64,000 nucleotides of DNA from Cranoglanis bouderius. Taxonomy: Eukaryota > Chordata > Actinopteri > Siluriformes > Cranoglanididae. The notes beneath the pieces were generated by a model, which searched no databases, was not told the DNA's origin, and saw only the letters and a list, made by a program, of their open reading frames with translations. A program made the position numbers and the translations under genes. Below, one piece after another: positions 21,719-32,989 of the stretch (positions are counted from its first letter, which is position 1; each line of letters begins with the position of its first letter). The stretch covers positions 35,267,399-35,331,398 of the forward strand of contig CM042535.1 of NCBI GenBank assembly GCA_023630585.1, written 5' to 3'.

Positions 21719-22022
21719 ATGTTATAAGAAGATGCAATAAATAAGTCAGAAGAACAATGTATATGTGAGGAAAAACCTAAAGTGAGGTGAGATGATTATA
21801 AAACACGATCAATCAGGGCTCCTCCTCCGAGTATCTCCGTATAGCGGCGTCATCGTCGAAGTGTAGGGCAGACAAGTAATATACAATATGTATAAAAATA
21901 GGATAATGCATTAATGTTCCATGAGATAGAGTGAGAAAGAGAGTGGGCATAATGTATAGAAATGTCTGCGCTCAACCTTTCCCCTGAAACTTGTCTAAAA
22001 TTAGTCCTGACCCATTTCAGCT

Positions 22023-22046
22023 TAAAAAAAAAAAAAAAAAAAAAAA
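22023..22046. repeat. poly-A run
   Basis: About 24 A bases. No adjacent retroelement body was recognised. Confidence 0.85.
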
Positions 22047-22294
22047 GGGAACCCAATTTTAACTTATAACAATGGAGTCCTAATTCACTTTGCCTCTGCT
22101 TACTCTTCTGTGCTTTTGGGGATTAGTGTGGATTTGTTATTAAGACTGCAATGGATATTTTTCAGATAGCATGCCATTCATGTTATCACATTCACTTCAA
22201 AGGAAAACCGGTCTCAACTCAGACTACACTGCGTTCTGACATCTGCTCAGGAAAAACAGTTTTATTTATTTATTTTTTTTTCCAATCAGACGTT

Positions 22295-22440
22295 TCAGCC
22301 TCATTTATTAAGCTGAACAATTTATTCATTCGTAAACCATTCACAGGAACATTTGTACAAGGAATATGGTATTCACCCCCACAAAGTCGAGTTCAGAAAA
22401 ACGACAGAGTTTGTGTATATCTACGTATAAAGAGCCTCAG
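22295..22440 (+). repeat. direct repeat pair, copy 1
   Basis: Begins CCTCATTTATTAAGCTG, with GTAAACCATTCACAGGAACA and a TGGTATTCA. Partner at 22730-22850. Confidence 0.6.
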
Positions 22441-22729
22441 TAATGTCAACCTCGTTAGATCGCCTTCAAATTGTATAACTGGCTATTAATTACTGTGACT
22501 TTCTACACAGATTTTATTGTCAATTTTAGATCACTTATTTAGTTACAATTGTTGTTTCATATTCATGTTGAGTCAGAGAAAGTCATCGCTGCGTGGTTGT
22601 CAAATGAAGGATTCAGTTTGAAACCTATGATGCAGACGGCTAATTTTTTTTATCTGTTTTCCTCTCCATTTTATGTGAAATCCATATTTTATAAAATATG
22701 GGTTTTATGATATATATGTTGCATATTGG

Positions 22730-22850
22730 GCCTCATTTATTAAGCTGGATACGAACGGATTTATTCAGAAATCGTTTGTAGGAGCATTTACACAAGAAAT
22801 GCATTCATGGTATTCATGAAAATCCTGTAATATCAAGGGGGGGAGGGGGG
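22730..22850 (+). repeat. direct repeat pair, copy 2
   Basis: Begins CCTCATTTATTAAGCTGG, with TCGTTTGTAGGAGCATTTAC and a TGGTATTCA, about 435 bp after copy 1. Likely two diverged copies of one dispersed repeat. It ends in a G-rich GGGGGGAGGGGGG. Confidence 0.6.
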
Positions 22851-22854
22851 AACC

Positions 22855-23193
22855 CGTTCATATCCTACTCAGGGTTCTTACACCTTTTCAAATTCAAGCA
22901 TTTTCAAGCTTTTTAATTTGCCACAACTGTGGTATTCAAAGAACAACACGTTGACCCTTTCCCTTGTTTATTTTATTTAATTTTTTTACTGTTTCTAGTT
23001 ACATTTAACGTTGCTTTCGGATCCTCTGACTTGTAACATATAAAAAATACAAGATACAGTATGTTCTTTTAATTATATGTACATCTTTCACTAGTCAGAC
23101 AGACAAGATATACACACTTCTTGAGTGTCTCAGATTTTCTGGTGTCAGTGAACAGGAAAAGAAGTGCTGTTAAACCTGATAACGTCTTCTTAG

Positions 23194-23235
<42 letters not shown>

Positions 23236-24283
23236 GACATTGCTCCACTCGGCATCTCACTCTACACCTCATCAGTCCACAGAGAGACAGAGAGTGATAT
23301 CCTAAGATACAGAGCGAATGCAAAGAAGCAGGGATTGAAGGAAAGGGAGAAGGAGATTCACCTCAGGTGATCTGCGATCCTGTCATTGTTTATTAACCAC
23401 AGTAGCGACTCGATTGAAACCAGCTCCTGTTTGTAGCTTTGAGTGTTAGGCATTTTAAGAAACATCCGTTCTAGCAAGAGCTTTCTTGTTGTTGTTGTTT
23501 TGTGTTCATTTTGTTTAAGTACACCAAACAAAGCTTAGTTTTAAGCATAGCAGATTAGCATGGAAAAGCTATTCTCTTAATAAACTGAAACCCAACTAAA
23601 ATCTTTATTTGTTTTTTTTTTTTTTTTTTGGTTAAAAGTCTAAAATGAAATGCAAATTAGCCACAAGAATGAGCACTACGTTAAACCTATGCTAGTACGC
23701 TAGTCATGCTAGCATGGTTGAGGTATTCTTTTGATAAATGCAAAGCTAATCTTAGCGGATCAGCGTTTTTTAAATGACTTTTTCCTCATGTTGAGCATTT
23801 TTAAATGAATAAGAAGTCCGTGTGGGGCTGAGTACATTAATATGATGGATATAGACATTCAGAGCTAGTCCTTTGTTGCAATGGTGATATTTAAGCATGT
23901 AATTTTAATTAATTATTTTTTTTTTTACTTCTGGAATGCTCTTAGGAAACTCACTTTTTAATCGGGATAAAAGCAAAATTAATCAAAGAGATCGTTCATC
24001 ATGAGACTTGTAATACTGTTGTTTTTGTTTCAGTAGATGAAAATGGTAATGGGCTCAGCTGTGATGTGGAAGCGAAACTGGCTGAAAACTGCCACGAATC
24101 ATTACTTGATTCTTCCCAAATTACATACATATTCATCTCCATCTACAAGTTGTTCTTCTTTTCTGAACAGAATGATAATTGCTGTTTAGAAACTAATTAA
24201 GCATTTGGTTTTGGGCAAACAAACATTTCCCCCATAAACTGACTAACATGCTTGATTTGGTCCTCATCAAGATATAAAAACAT

Positions 24284-24284
<1 letters not shown>
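22855..24284. other. mostly unique non-coding DNA
   Basis: Includes a short common-fish-repeat-like CAAGCATTTTCAAGC (near 22895), T runs and one CA tract. No exon seen. Confidence 0.35.
23196..23233. repeat. (CA)n microsatellite
   Basis: About 19 units. Confidence 0.9.

Positions 24285-24332
<48 letters not shown>
24285..24332. repeat. (CA)n microsatellite
   Basis: About 24 units. Confidence 0.95.
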
Positions 24333-24333
<1 letters not shown>

Positions 24334-24494
24334 CTTGCACTACATCGGTGACTACAAAATACAATCAATAATAGACAGTGATCTGTACCTGGGAGTTTCT
24401 TGCCGAGTTCCTGCTGGGTTGCTGCTGGTTCTGAGTGACAGGGAACCCTGGAAGTTATCCAGTGTTCATGGAAGCACAGTTATAAATTACTTGG

Positions 24495-25015
24495 GATCTA
24501 TTTCTACTTTTACCAATGTAACTAGGGTTCTATTTCACCCTTCCCTACATAACTAGGGTCTATTTCACCCTTCCCAATGTAACTAGGTTCTATTTCACCC
24601 TTCCCTACATAACTAGGGTCTATTTCACCCTTCCCAATGTAAGTAGTGTTCTATTTCACCCTTCCCAATGTAACTAGTGTCCTATTTCACCCTTCCCTAC
24701 ATAACTAGGGTCTATTTCACCCTTCCCAATGTAACTAGGTTCTATTTCACCCTTCCCTACATAACTAGGGTCTATTTCACCCTTCCCAATGTAACTAGTG
24801 TTCTATTTCACCCTTCCCTACATAACTAGGGTCTATTTCACCCTTCCCTACATAACTAGGGTCTATTTCACCCTTCCCAATGTAACTAGTGTTCTATTTC
24901 ACCCTTCCCTACATAACTAGGGTCTATTTCACCCTTCCCTACATAACTAGGTTCTATTTCACCCTTCCCAATGTCATTTGGGTCCTATTTCACCCTTTCC
25001 AATGTCATTTGGGTT
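24495..25015. repeat. 30-bp minisatellite, proximal array
   Basis: About 17 units of 30-31 bp around CTATTTCACCCTTCCC. Two types alternate, CTACATAACTAGGGT and AATGTAACTAGGTT, forming 60-bp dimers. Same family as the large array at 26543, but most units lack one base in the GTGTT/GAGTT segment, so it is a distinct subfamily. Confidence 0.95.
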
Positions 25016-25077
25016 CTCTAGCATTAATTAGCTATATTAATAATTATGTCAGTGGAAGGTCCTCACAAGGATAGTAA

Positions 25078-25083
<6 letters not shown>

Positions 25084-25117
<34 letters not shown>

Positions 25118-25128
25118 TGCGCGTGTGT
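25084..25128. repeat. (GT)n with GCGC-rich end
   Basis: GT units run into GTGCGCGTGCGCGTGTG, an alternating purine-pyrimidine tract with Z-DNA potential. Confidence 0.9.
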
Positions 25129-25222
25129 TTACTCTCAATGTCAGCACCACTCAGTTGACAGAGTCTCCGGCCACCAAACGAGTGATAAATTACACTGCTA
25201 AGAAGGAGGGACACCCGTCACC

Positions 25223-25250
25223 TACACACACACACACACACACACACACA
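25223..25250. repeat. (CA)n microsatellite
   Basis: About 14 units. Confidence 0.9.
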
Positions 25251-25375
25251 ACCTGACTCCTCACAGGTGAGGTATATTTGATCTAAACACTTTAGGAATG
25301 ACACACTGCAAGGTCACCATCACTAGCTAATCAGAGCTGTGTGTGTGCTCTCTTGTTGTGAGTGCAGTGTTACCG

Positions 25376-25394
25376 TGTGTGTGTGTGTGTGTGT
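25376..25394. repeat. (GT)n microsatellite
   Basis: About 9 units. Confidence 0.8.
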
Positions 25395-25601
25395 TTGTGT
25401 TTGATTACCCCGCTCATCCTGTTCAGTTGCTTATACTCAGCATCATGATAATTAGCAAACACAGACATGCACATACATGCACTTCCGCGTGTTCAAGTGA
25501 CAGCTGCTGCACTGCGTGTGTGTGCATGAGTGTGAAAGACACTGCAATTAGAGGCTTTGTCAAGCAGTGCAAGGTGACATCAACCTGCCTCTGCTTGGCC
25601 A

Positions 25602-25624
25602 AACACACACACACACAAACACAC

Positions 25625-25669
<45 letters not shown>
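25602..25669. repeat. (AC)n microsatellite
   Basis: About 33 units with CAAA and CGCA interruptions. It generates spurious frames on both strands. Confidence 0.95.
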
Positions 25670-25670
<1 letters not shown>

Positions 25671-25724
25671 CATACACTGCAATACCGTTTTATGACAGTA
25701 CTGAAGGGCAATTGTGTGCGCATT

Positions 25725-25745
25725 TGTGTGTGTGTGTGTGTGCGT

Positions 25746-25781
<36 letters not shown>
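25725..25781. repeat. (GT)n/(GTGC)n microsatellite
   Basis: GT units with three regularly spaced TGCG variants. Alternating purine-pyrimidine. Complementary to the AC tract 60 bp upstream. Confidence 0.95.
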
Positions 25782-26542
25782 TGTATCGTTCTTTGTGCTA
25801 CCTTCATTCAATATTGGCATTTTCATGAACTGTTTTGTCAGCTCCAAAACTAGTTGCAACTTTTAGAGGAATAGGCAAAAATGTTTGTGGGGAAAAAAAT
25901 ACAATAATTAAAATGTTCAACTGGGGGAACTTACTTACTCAGAAAATTAGAAAGTTAAAAAAATAACTGTTACAAAAAAATACTATTTACTCTTAAAATC
26001 TAATGCGCCAAAAGTATTGATGCCTATAACGAATATTTAAAATAAATACAAAATGGAAAAAGGTTTTTTTTTTGTTTGTTTGTTTTAATTGCTCCCAGTC
26101 TCCAGAAACTCATTGTTGTTAGTAATCACCATGGGGAAAACCAAAGAGCTTTCAACACAGAAGAGAAAATAAGATGTCGGATCTAAAAAATTATACAAGC
26201 AGTCAATAATTAAGCAAAATGAGAGCCATAATTAAAAACGAGAATAATAGTGAAGGGGGCAAAAAAATAAAGCTTAAACATTGCTGTTTCAGAAATGCAG
26301 TCTTAGAATGTTTTTTTTTTTTTTTAATCTACTTGTAAATCACCATTTTTATAACAACAAGCTCTTTGAAATGGTTGAACAAAAGAAACTCTTCCTGAGA
26401 TCCTTGCAAAATGTAGAGTTTGGACCCGAGTATGTCATTTGAACAACAATTGGATTTTATGGTTGTGGTTAGAGATAAAACTCAAATCTTTTTTGGGCAT
26501 GTTCATTTTCACACTCTGCATATGGATCATTGATCTCTGGGG

Positions 26543-29500
26543 ATATTTCACCCTTCCCAATGTAACTAGTGTTCTATTTCACCCTTCCCAATGTAACTAG
26601 TGTTCTATTTCACCCTTCCCAATGTAACTAGTGTTCTATTTCACCCTTCCCAATGTAAGTAGAGTTCTATTTCACCCTTCCCCATGTAACTAGTGTTCTA
26701 TTTCACCCTTCCCAATGTAACTAGAGTTCTATTTCACCCTTCCCCATGTAACTAGTGTTCTATTTCACCCTTCCCCATGTAACTAGAGTTCTATTTCACT
26801 CTTCCCAATGTAACTAGAGTTCTATTTCACCCTTCCCAATGTAACTAGAGTTCTATTTCACCCTTCCCAATGTAACTAGTGTTCTATTTCACCCTTCCCA
26901 ATGTAACTAGAGTTCTATTTCACCCTTCCCAATGTAACTAGAGTTCTATTTCACCCTTCCCAATGTAACTAGTGTTCTATTTCACCCTTCCCAATGTAAC
27001 TAGAGTTCTATTTCACCCTTCCCAATGTAACTAGAGTTCTATTTCACCCTTCCCAATGTAACTAGTGTTCTATTTCACCCTTCCCAATGTAACTAGAGTT
27101 CTATTTCACCCTTCCCCATGTAACTAGAGTTCTATTTCACCCTTCCCCATGTAACTAGAGTTCTATTTCACCCTTCCCAATGTAACTAGTGTTCTATTTC
27201 ACCCTTCCCCATGTAACTAGAGTTCTATTTCACCCTTCCCCATGTAACTAGAGTCCTATTTCACCCTTCCCAATGTAACTAGTGTTCTATTTCACCCTTC
27301 CCAATGTAACTAGTGTTCTATTTCACCCTTCCCACTGTAACTAGTGTTCTATTTCACCCTTCCCAATGTAACTAGAGTTCTATTTCACCCTTCCCAATGT
27401 AACTAGTGTTCTATTTCACCCTTCCCAATGTAACTAGAGTTCTATTTCACCCTTCCCCATGTAACTAGTGTTCTATTTCACCCTTCCCCATGTAACTAGA
27501 GTTCTATTTCACTCTTCCCAATGTAACTAGAGTTCTATTTCACCCTTCCCAATGTAACTAGAGTTCTATTTCACCCTTCCCAATGTAACTAGTGTTCTAT
27601 TTCACCCTTCCCAATGTAACTAGAGTTCTATTTCACCCTTCCCAATGTAACTAGAGTTCTATTTCACCCTTCCCAATGTAACTAGTGTTCTATTTCACCC
27701 TTCCCAATGTAACTAGAGTTCTATTTCACCCTTCCCAATGTAACTAGAGTTCTATTTCACCCTTCCCAATGTAACTAGTGTTCTATTTCACCCTTCCCAA
27801 TGTAACTAGAGTTCTATTTCACCCTTCCCCATGTAACTAGAGTTCTATTTCACCCTTCCCCATGTAACTAGAGTTCTATTTCACCCTTCCCAATGTAACT
27901 AGTGTTCTATTTCACCCTTCCCCATGTAACTAGAGTTCTATTTCACCCTTCCCCATGTAACTAGAGTCCTATTTCACCCTTCCCAATGTAACTAGTGTTC
28001 TATTTCACCCTTCCCAATGTAACTAGTGTTCTATTTCACCCTTCCCACTGTAACTAGTGTTCTATTTCACCCTTCCCAATGTAACTAGAGTTCTATTTCA
28101 CCCTTCCCAATGTAACTAGTGTTCTATTTCACCCTTCCCAATGTAACTATAGTTCTATTTCACTCTTCCCAATGTAACTATAGTTCTATTTCACCCTTCC
28201 CAATGTAACTAGTGTTCTATTTCACTCTTCCCAATGTAACTCGAGTTCTATTTCACTCTTCCCAATGTAACTAGAGTTCTATTTCACTCTTCCCAATGTA
28301 ACTAGTGTTCTATTTCACCCTTCCCACTGTAACTAGTGTTCTATTTCACCCTTCCCACTGTAACTAGTGTTCTATTTCACCCTTCCCAATGTAACTAGAG
28401 TTCTATTTCACCCTTCCCCATGTAACTAGAGTTCTATTTCACCCTTCCCACTGTAACTAGAGTTCTATTTCACCCTTCCCACTGTAACTAGAATTCTATT
28501 TCACCCTTCCCAATGTAACTAGAGTTCTATTTCACCCTTCCCCATGTAACTAGTGTTCTATTTCACCCTTCCCTACATAACTAGAGTTCTATTTCACCCT
28601 TCCCAATGTAACTAGAGTTCTATTTCACCCTTCCCCATGTAACTAGAGTTCTATTTCACCCTTCCCCATGTAACTAGAGTTCTATTTCACCCTTCCCACT
28701 GTAACTAGAGTTCTATTTCACCCTTCCCAATGTAACTAGAGTTCTATTTCACCCTTCCCCATGTAACTAGTGTTCTATTTCACCCTTCCCTACATAACTA
28801 GAGTTCTATTTCACCATTCCCAATGTAACTAGAGTTCTATTTCACCCTTCCCCGCGTAACTAGAGTTCTATTTCACCCTTCCCCATGTAACTAGAGTTCT
28901 ATTTCACCCTTCCCACTGTAACTAGAGTTCTATTTCACCCTTCCCAATGTAACTAGAGTTCTATTTCACCCTTCCCAATGTAACTAGTGTTCTATTTCAC
29001 CCTTCCCAGTGTAACTAGTGTTCTATTTCACCCTTCCCAATGTAACTAGTGTTCTATTTCACCCTTCCCAATGTAACTAGTGTTCTATTTCACCCTTGCC
29101 AATGTAACTAGTGTTCTATTTCACCCTTCCCAATGTAACTAGTGTTCTATTTCACCCTTCCCAATGTAACTAGAGTTCTATTTCACCCTTCCCAATGTAA
29201 CTAGTGTTCTATTTCACCCTTCCCAATGTAACTAGTGTTCTATTTCACCCTTCCCAATGTAACTAGAGTTCTATTTCACCCTTCCCAATGTAACTAGTGT
29301 TCTATTTCACCCTTCCCAATGTAACTAGTGTTCTATTTCACCCTTCCCAATGTAACAAGTGTTCTATTTCACACTTCCCAATGTAACTAGTGTTCTATTT
29401 CACCCTTCCCAATGTAACTAGAGTTCTATTTCACCCTTCCCAATGTAACTAGTGTTCTATTTCACCCTTCCCAATGTAACTAGTGTTCTATTTCACCCTT

Positions 29501-29822
29501 CCCAATGTAACAAGTGTTCTATTTCACACTTCCCAATGTAACTAGAGTTCTATTTCACCCTCCCCAATGTAACTATAGTCCTATTTCACCCTTCCCAATG
29601 TAACTAGAGTTCTATTTCACCCTTCCCAATGTAACTAGAGTTCTATTTCACCCTTCCCAATGTAACTAGTGTTCTATTTCACCCTTCCCAATGTAACTAG
29701 AGTTCTATTTCACCCTTCCCAATGTAACTAGTGTTCTATTTCACCCTTCCCAATGTAACTAGTGTTCTATTTCACCCTTCCCCACATAACTAGTGTTCTA
29801 TTTCACCCTTCTCAATGTAATG
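26543..29822. repeat. 31-bp minisatellite, main array (about 106 units)
   Basis: The unit is 31 bp and contains TATTTCACCCTTCCCAATGT followed by AACTAG and GTGTTC or GAGTTC. Marked variants (CCATG, CACTG, CTACAT, CACTCTTCC, GTCCTATT) let block duplications be tracked. A 713-bp block of 23 units is duplicated (offset 713 between 26797/27510, 27251/27964 and 27331/28044). A 7-unit block (217 bp) repeats at 28571/28788, and a 5-unit block (155 bp) at 29356/29511. Every unit has stops in frame, so it is not coding. It lacks unique spacers, so it is not a CRISPR array. Confidence 0.98.
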
Positions 29823-29828
29823 TAATGT

Positions 29829-30830
29829 AATTCTGGGACACAGAATGCAATGATTTGCAAATCTCATAAACCCATATGTTATTCACAATAGAACATAGAA
29901 AACATATCAAATGTTTAAACTGAGGAAATGTACCATTTTAAGGAAAAAATAAGGTCATTTGGAATTTGATGGCCACAATACGTCTCAAAAACGTTGGGAC
30001 AGGGCAACAAAAAGCTGGAAAAGTAAGTGTTACTAAAAAGAAACAGCTGGAGGAACATTTTGCAACTAATTATGTTAATTGGCAACAGGTCAGTAACATG
30101 ATTGGGTATAAAAAGAGTATCTTAGAGAGGCAGAGTCTCTCAGAAGTAAAGATGGGATGGAATCTGGATGGAAGCATATGTTGCTCTAAAACCTGTATAT
30201 ACCTTTCAGCATTGATGGTGTCTTTCCAGATGTGCAAGCTGTCAATTCCATAGGCACTAATGCACCCCCATACCATCAGAGATTTAGGCTTTTAAACGGA
30301 GTGCTTATATTGAGCCGGATAGTCCCTCTACTCTTTAGTCCTCTTTAGTTTAGAGGAAGCGGTGTCCATAGTTTCCAAAAAGAATTTCAAATTTCAATTC
30401 GTCTGACCACAGAATAGTTTTCCACTTTGCCTCAGTCCATTTTAAATGAGCTTTGGCCTAGAGAAGACGGCGGCATTTCTGGATCATGTTCACATGTGGC
30501 TTCTTCTTTGCATGATAGAGCTTTAACCTGCATTTGTGGATGGCACGGCGAACTGTGTTCACAGACAATGAGTTCTGGAGGTGTTTCTGAGCCCATGCAA
30601 TGATTTCCATTACAGAATCATGCCTGTTTTTAATGCAGTGCCTCCCGTCGTGAGACGTGTTGCGGCCATCAGATTCAAAATTGCCTTATTTTTTTCTTAA
30701 AATGGTACATTTCCTCAGTTTAAACATTTGATATGTTTTCTATGTTCTCTTGTGAATAACATATGGGTTTATGACATTCTGTTTTTATTTACATTTTACA
30801 CAGCGTCCCAACTTTTTTGGAATTGGGGTT
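29829..30830. mobile_element. rearranged Tc1-like element inserted in the minisatellite
   Basis: Long inverted ends of roughly 190 bp share AACATAGAAAACATATCAAA, CATAAACCCATATG and a GTTGGGAC end with AATTCCAAAAAAGTTGGGAC (right end, minus sense). The left end has a small deletion. After left-end sequence running through TATAAAAAGAG and TCTCAGAAGTAAAGATGGG, the interior (about 30165-30650) is antisense transposase. Its minus strand encodes MVWGCISAYG, LHIWKDTINAERYIQVLEQH and, further upstream, AKAHLKW. Both outer ends look like 5-prime ends, so an internal inversion or fold-back origin is likely. It is flanked on both sides by minisatellite units, with TA at the junctions. Decayed and non-autonomous. 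Confidence 0.85.
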
Positions 30831-30897
30831 GTAACTAGGTTCTGTTTCACCCTCACCAACGTAACTAGTGTTCTATTTCACCCTTCCCAAGGCAACT
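30829..30897. repeat. minisatellite units resuming after the insertion
   Basis: Two to three diverged units (TAACTAGGTTCTGTTTCACC, then TAACTAGTGTTCTATTTCAC) continue the array interrupted by the Tc1-like element. Confidence 0.85.
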
Positions 30898-30954
30898 ATT
30901 TCAGATCTGTTGAGTATGAGGTACCTAGTTGCATCTGCCAAGAGGTATACGCTG

Positions 30955-31160
30955 CGTTTGAATAAAAATCGTAACTCAGAATGTCCAAACTTCAGCTAGC
31001 AAAAACCAAAGAAAACACAAAATCAACTCAAAAAGTCAGGAAGGTCGAGTAAACCTAAAGTTCAGCAAGTGACATCAAATTAACATGGCTGCTCACAGCA
31101 TCAACAGTAAACAAATGAGCACTTCTTTACTTTGAAATGAGTTAGGCTGTATATACAAGC
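30955..31160. repeat. dispersed repeat family C
   Basis: Shares TTCAGCAAGTGACATCAAAT, AACATGGCTGCTCACAGC and GCACTTCTTTACTTT with 60340-60630. Weaker similarity to 59690-60110. Confidence 0.6.
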
Positions 31161-31309
31161 GATGTAACCAAATACGAATACATTATTCAGATTGATACAG
31201 ATACAAACAAACTAGGTGCGTGCATCAGGAAACCACAGGACGAAACAAAATAATTCATTCAAGTGCGAGGTTTTTACTTTTATGTGCCGCTTTAAAGAGC
31301 AGATGAATG

Positions 31310-31560
31310 AAGGTCATAGGGAGGGTTGCCAGGTTTCAGTAAAAATTCTCTTTTTGGGAACTGCTGGTATTCTCTTCAAAAGAGATGTCACTATATGTTA
31401 TTTGATGGGGTGCCAATACTTTTAAAACTAGCATTTGGAAGGGAAAAAACATCGCACAGCAATATTGCAATGAAAAGAAACTTTACAGCATCTGCATGTG
31501 TTTAACGTCTTCATTTCTGCTCACTTTCGTGAAGGGTGCCAATACTTGTGAGATTTTTTT
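31310..31560. repeat. possible Tc1-type MITE remnant
   Basis: GGGGTGCCAATACTTTTAAA near 31408 and AAGGGTGCCAATACTTGTGA near 31532 resemble fish Tc1 element ends. No transposase. Confidence 0.3.
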
Positions 31561-31936
31561 ATGTCACTCTTTTTGAACAGAAAATGAGATGAATTGAGTT
31601 TAAACGTCCGATTATATGCACAGGGCATTGAAACTCACCGAGCTAATCTTCGCTAGAAAGAATATGAACCATAAACGTATTTTCTCTGTACAAATGTCAC
31701 ACACAGCAACACCTTCATCCATCAAACACACAGCTACACACACACACACTCCAACATGTGCATCAATCATACACTCTTTACTACTCTCTGAAACTGGCAT
31801 ATAAGCAGGCAATAAGACAGATGTTAGCTGGTGTTAGAGTGTACGGCTGCTGTGGGTGGGTGGGTGTCAGACAGAAGTGAAGACGCTAACACATTTGTGG
31901 AACATGTGTTATATATGAGAGGAAGAACAAAGCTTG

Positions 31937-31969
<33 letters not shown>

Positions 31970-31984
31970 TGAGAGAGAGAGAGA
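31937..31984. repeat. (GT)n(GA)n compound microsatellite
   Basis: About 16 GT units with one TATG, then 7 GA units. Confidence 0.9.
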
Positions 31985-32017
31985 TATTTACTTTCTTTTC
32001 TATTTACTTTCTTTCTT

Positions 32018-32020
<3 letters not shown>

Positions 32021-32058
<38 letters not shown>
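32021..32058. repeat. (AAT)n microsatellite
   Basis: About 12 AAT units. Confidence 0.95.
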
Positions 32059-32124
32059 CCCATTTCTGCAGATTTAATAAGCATCTTTTTTTCCACAACC
32101 AGTTCAGTCAGTGATGCAGAAGTA

Positions 32125-32915
32125 TACAAGTTTTGAGTTACTGTCTCATTATTTTTTAAGTTTTGAGTTATTATCTCATTATTTCACTATTCATTATTGA
32201 GTTATCTTGTTTCTTTATCCAGATGTGTCTTTATATTGACTTGTTATTTCATGATATGTCAATATTTCAAGTTATTATCTCATTCTTTCAGGATATTGTC
32301 ATTACTTTGAGTTGCTATCTCAGTATTTAAAGATATATCATTATTCTTGAGTTATCTCATGATGTCATTATGGTATTATTTCATTAAGTCGTTAAGTTAT
32401 TGTTTTAGTGGCTCAAGATATTATGTAATTATTTCAAGTTCTTATCTTATCTTGTTATTTCCAGATATTATGTAATTATTTCAAGTTATTATCTTGTTAT
32501 CTTGTTATTTCAAGCCATTTTTATTATTTGAACCCATCACATTATTAAGAGACAACATTATTTCCTGCTATTATTTCATTGACATGTCAAAATAATGGCA
32601 TATTATGTTATCTCATCATTTCAAGACGTTATTTCATTATTTTGAGTTATTATCTCATTCTTTCAAGTTATCATCTCATAAGTTCAAGTCATTTTGACAT
32701 CACATTATTTCAAGATATCATTATTTCAAGTTATCTCATTATTGCAAAATATGTCATTATTTCTAGTTATTATCTCGTTATTCCAAGATATTATATCATT
32801 ATTTCACCTTATCAGACCATCTCAATATGTTACAGTATGTCATTATTTTATTATCTAATGATTTCATGATATGATGTCATTATTTTGAGTTATTATCTTG
32901 TTATTTCAAGATCAA
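32125..32915. repeat. AT-rich 18-20 bp tandem repeat, first block
   Basis: Irregular reiteration of TCATTATTTCAAG, GTTATTATCTCATTATTTC and AGATATTATGTCATTATTTC. Stop-rich on both strands. Interrupted from about 32916 to 33821 by unrelated, GC-richer sequence. Confidence 0.85.
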
Positions 32916-32989
32916 TGTCATAAGTTCAAAGCCAACAGAAAACAAAGGAAGGATTTGGTCATTCTTTCAGAGGTGGCAAGGGTTAAGTA

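Larger units (their letters stand above)
25020..26540. other. non-coding spacer between minisatellite arrays
   Basis: Microsatellite-rich first half (25084-25781) and AT-rich second half with A/T runs (26063-26076, 26311-26325). No gene seen. Confidence 0.4.

Noticed and set aside
24335..24556. 73-residue frame upstream of the minisatellite
   Set aside because: Extends into minisatellite units and has no identifiable motif.
26543..29822. CRISPR-like array of direct repeats
   Set aside because: The units are contiguous with no unique spacers, and the genome is a vertebrate. It is a minisatellite.
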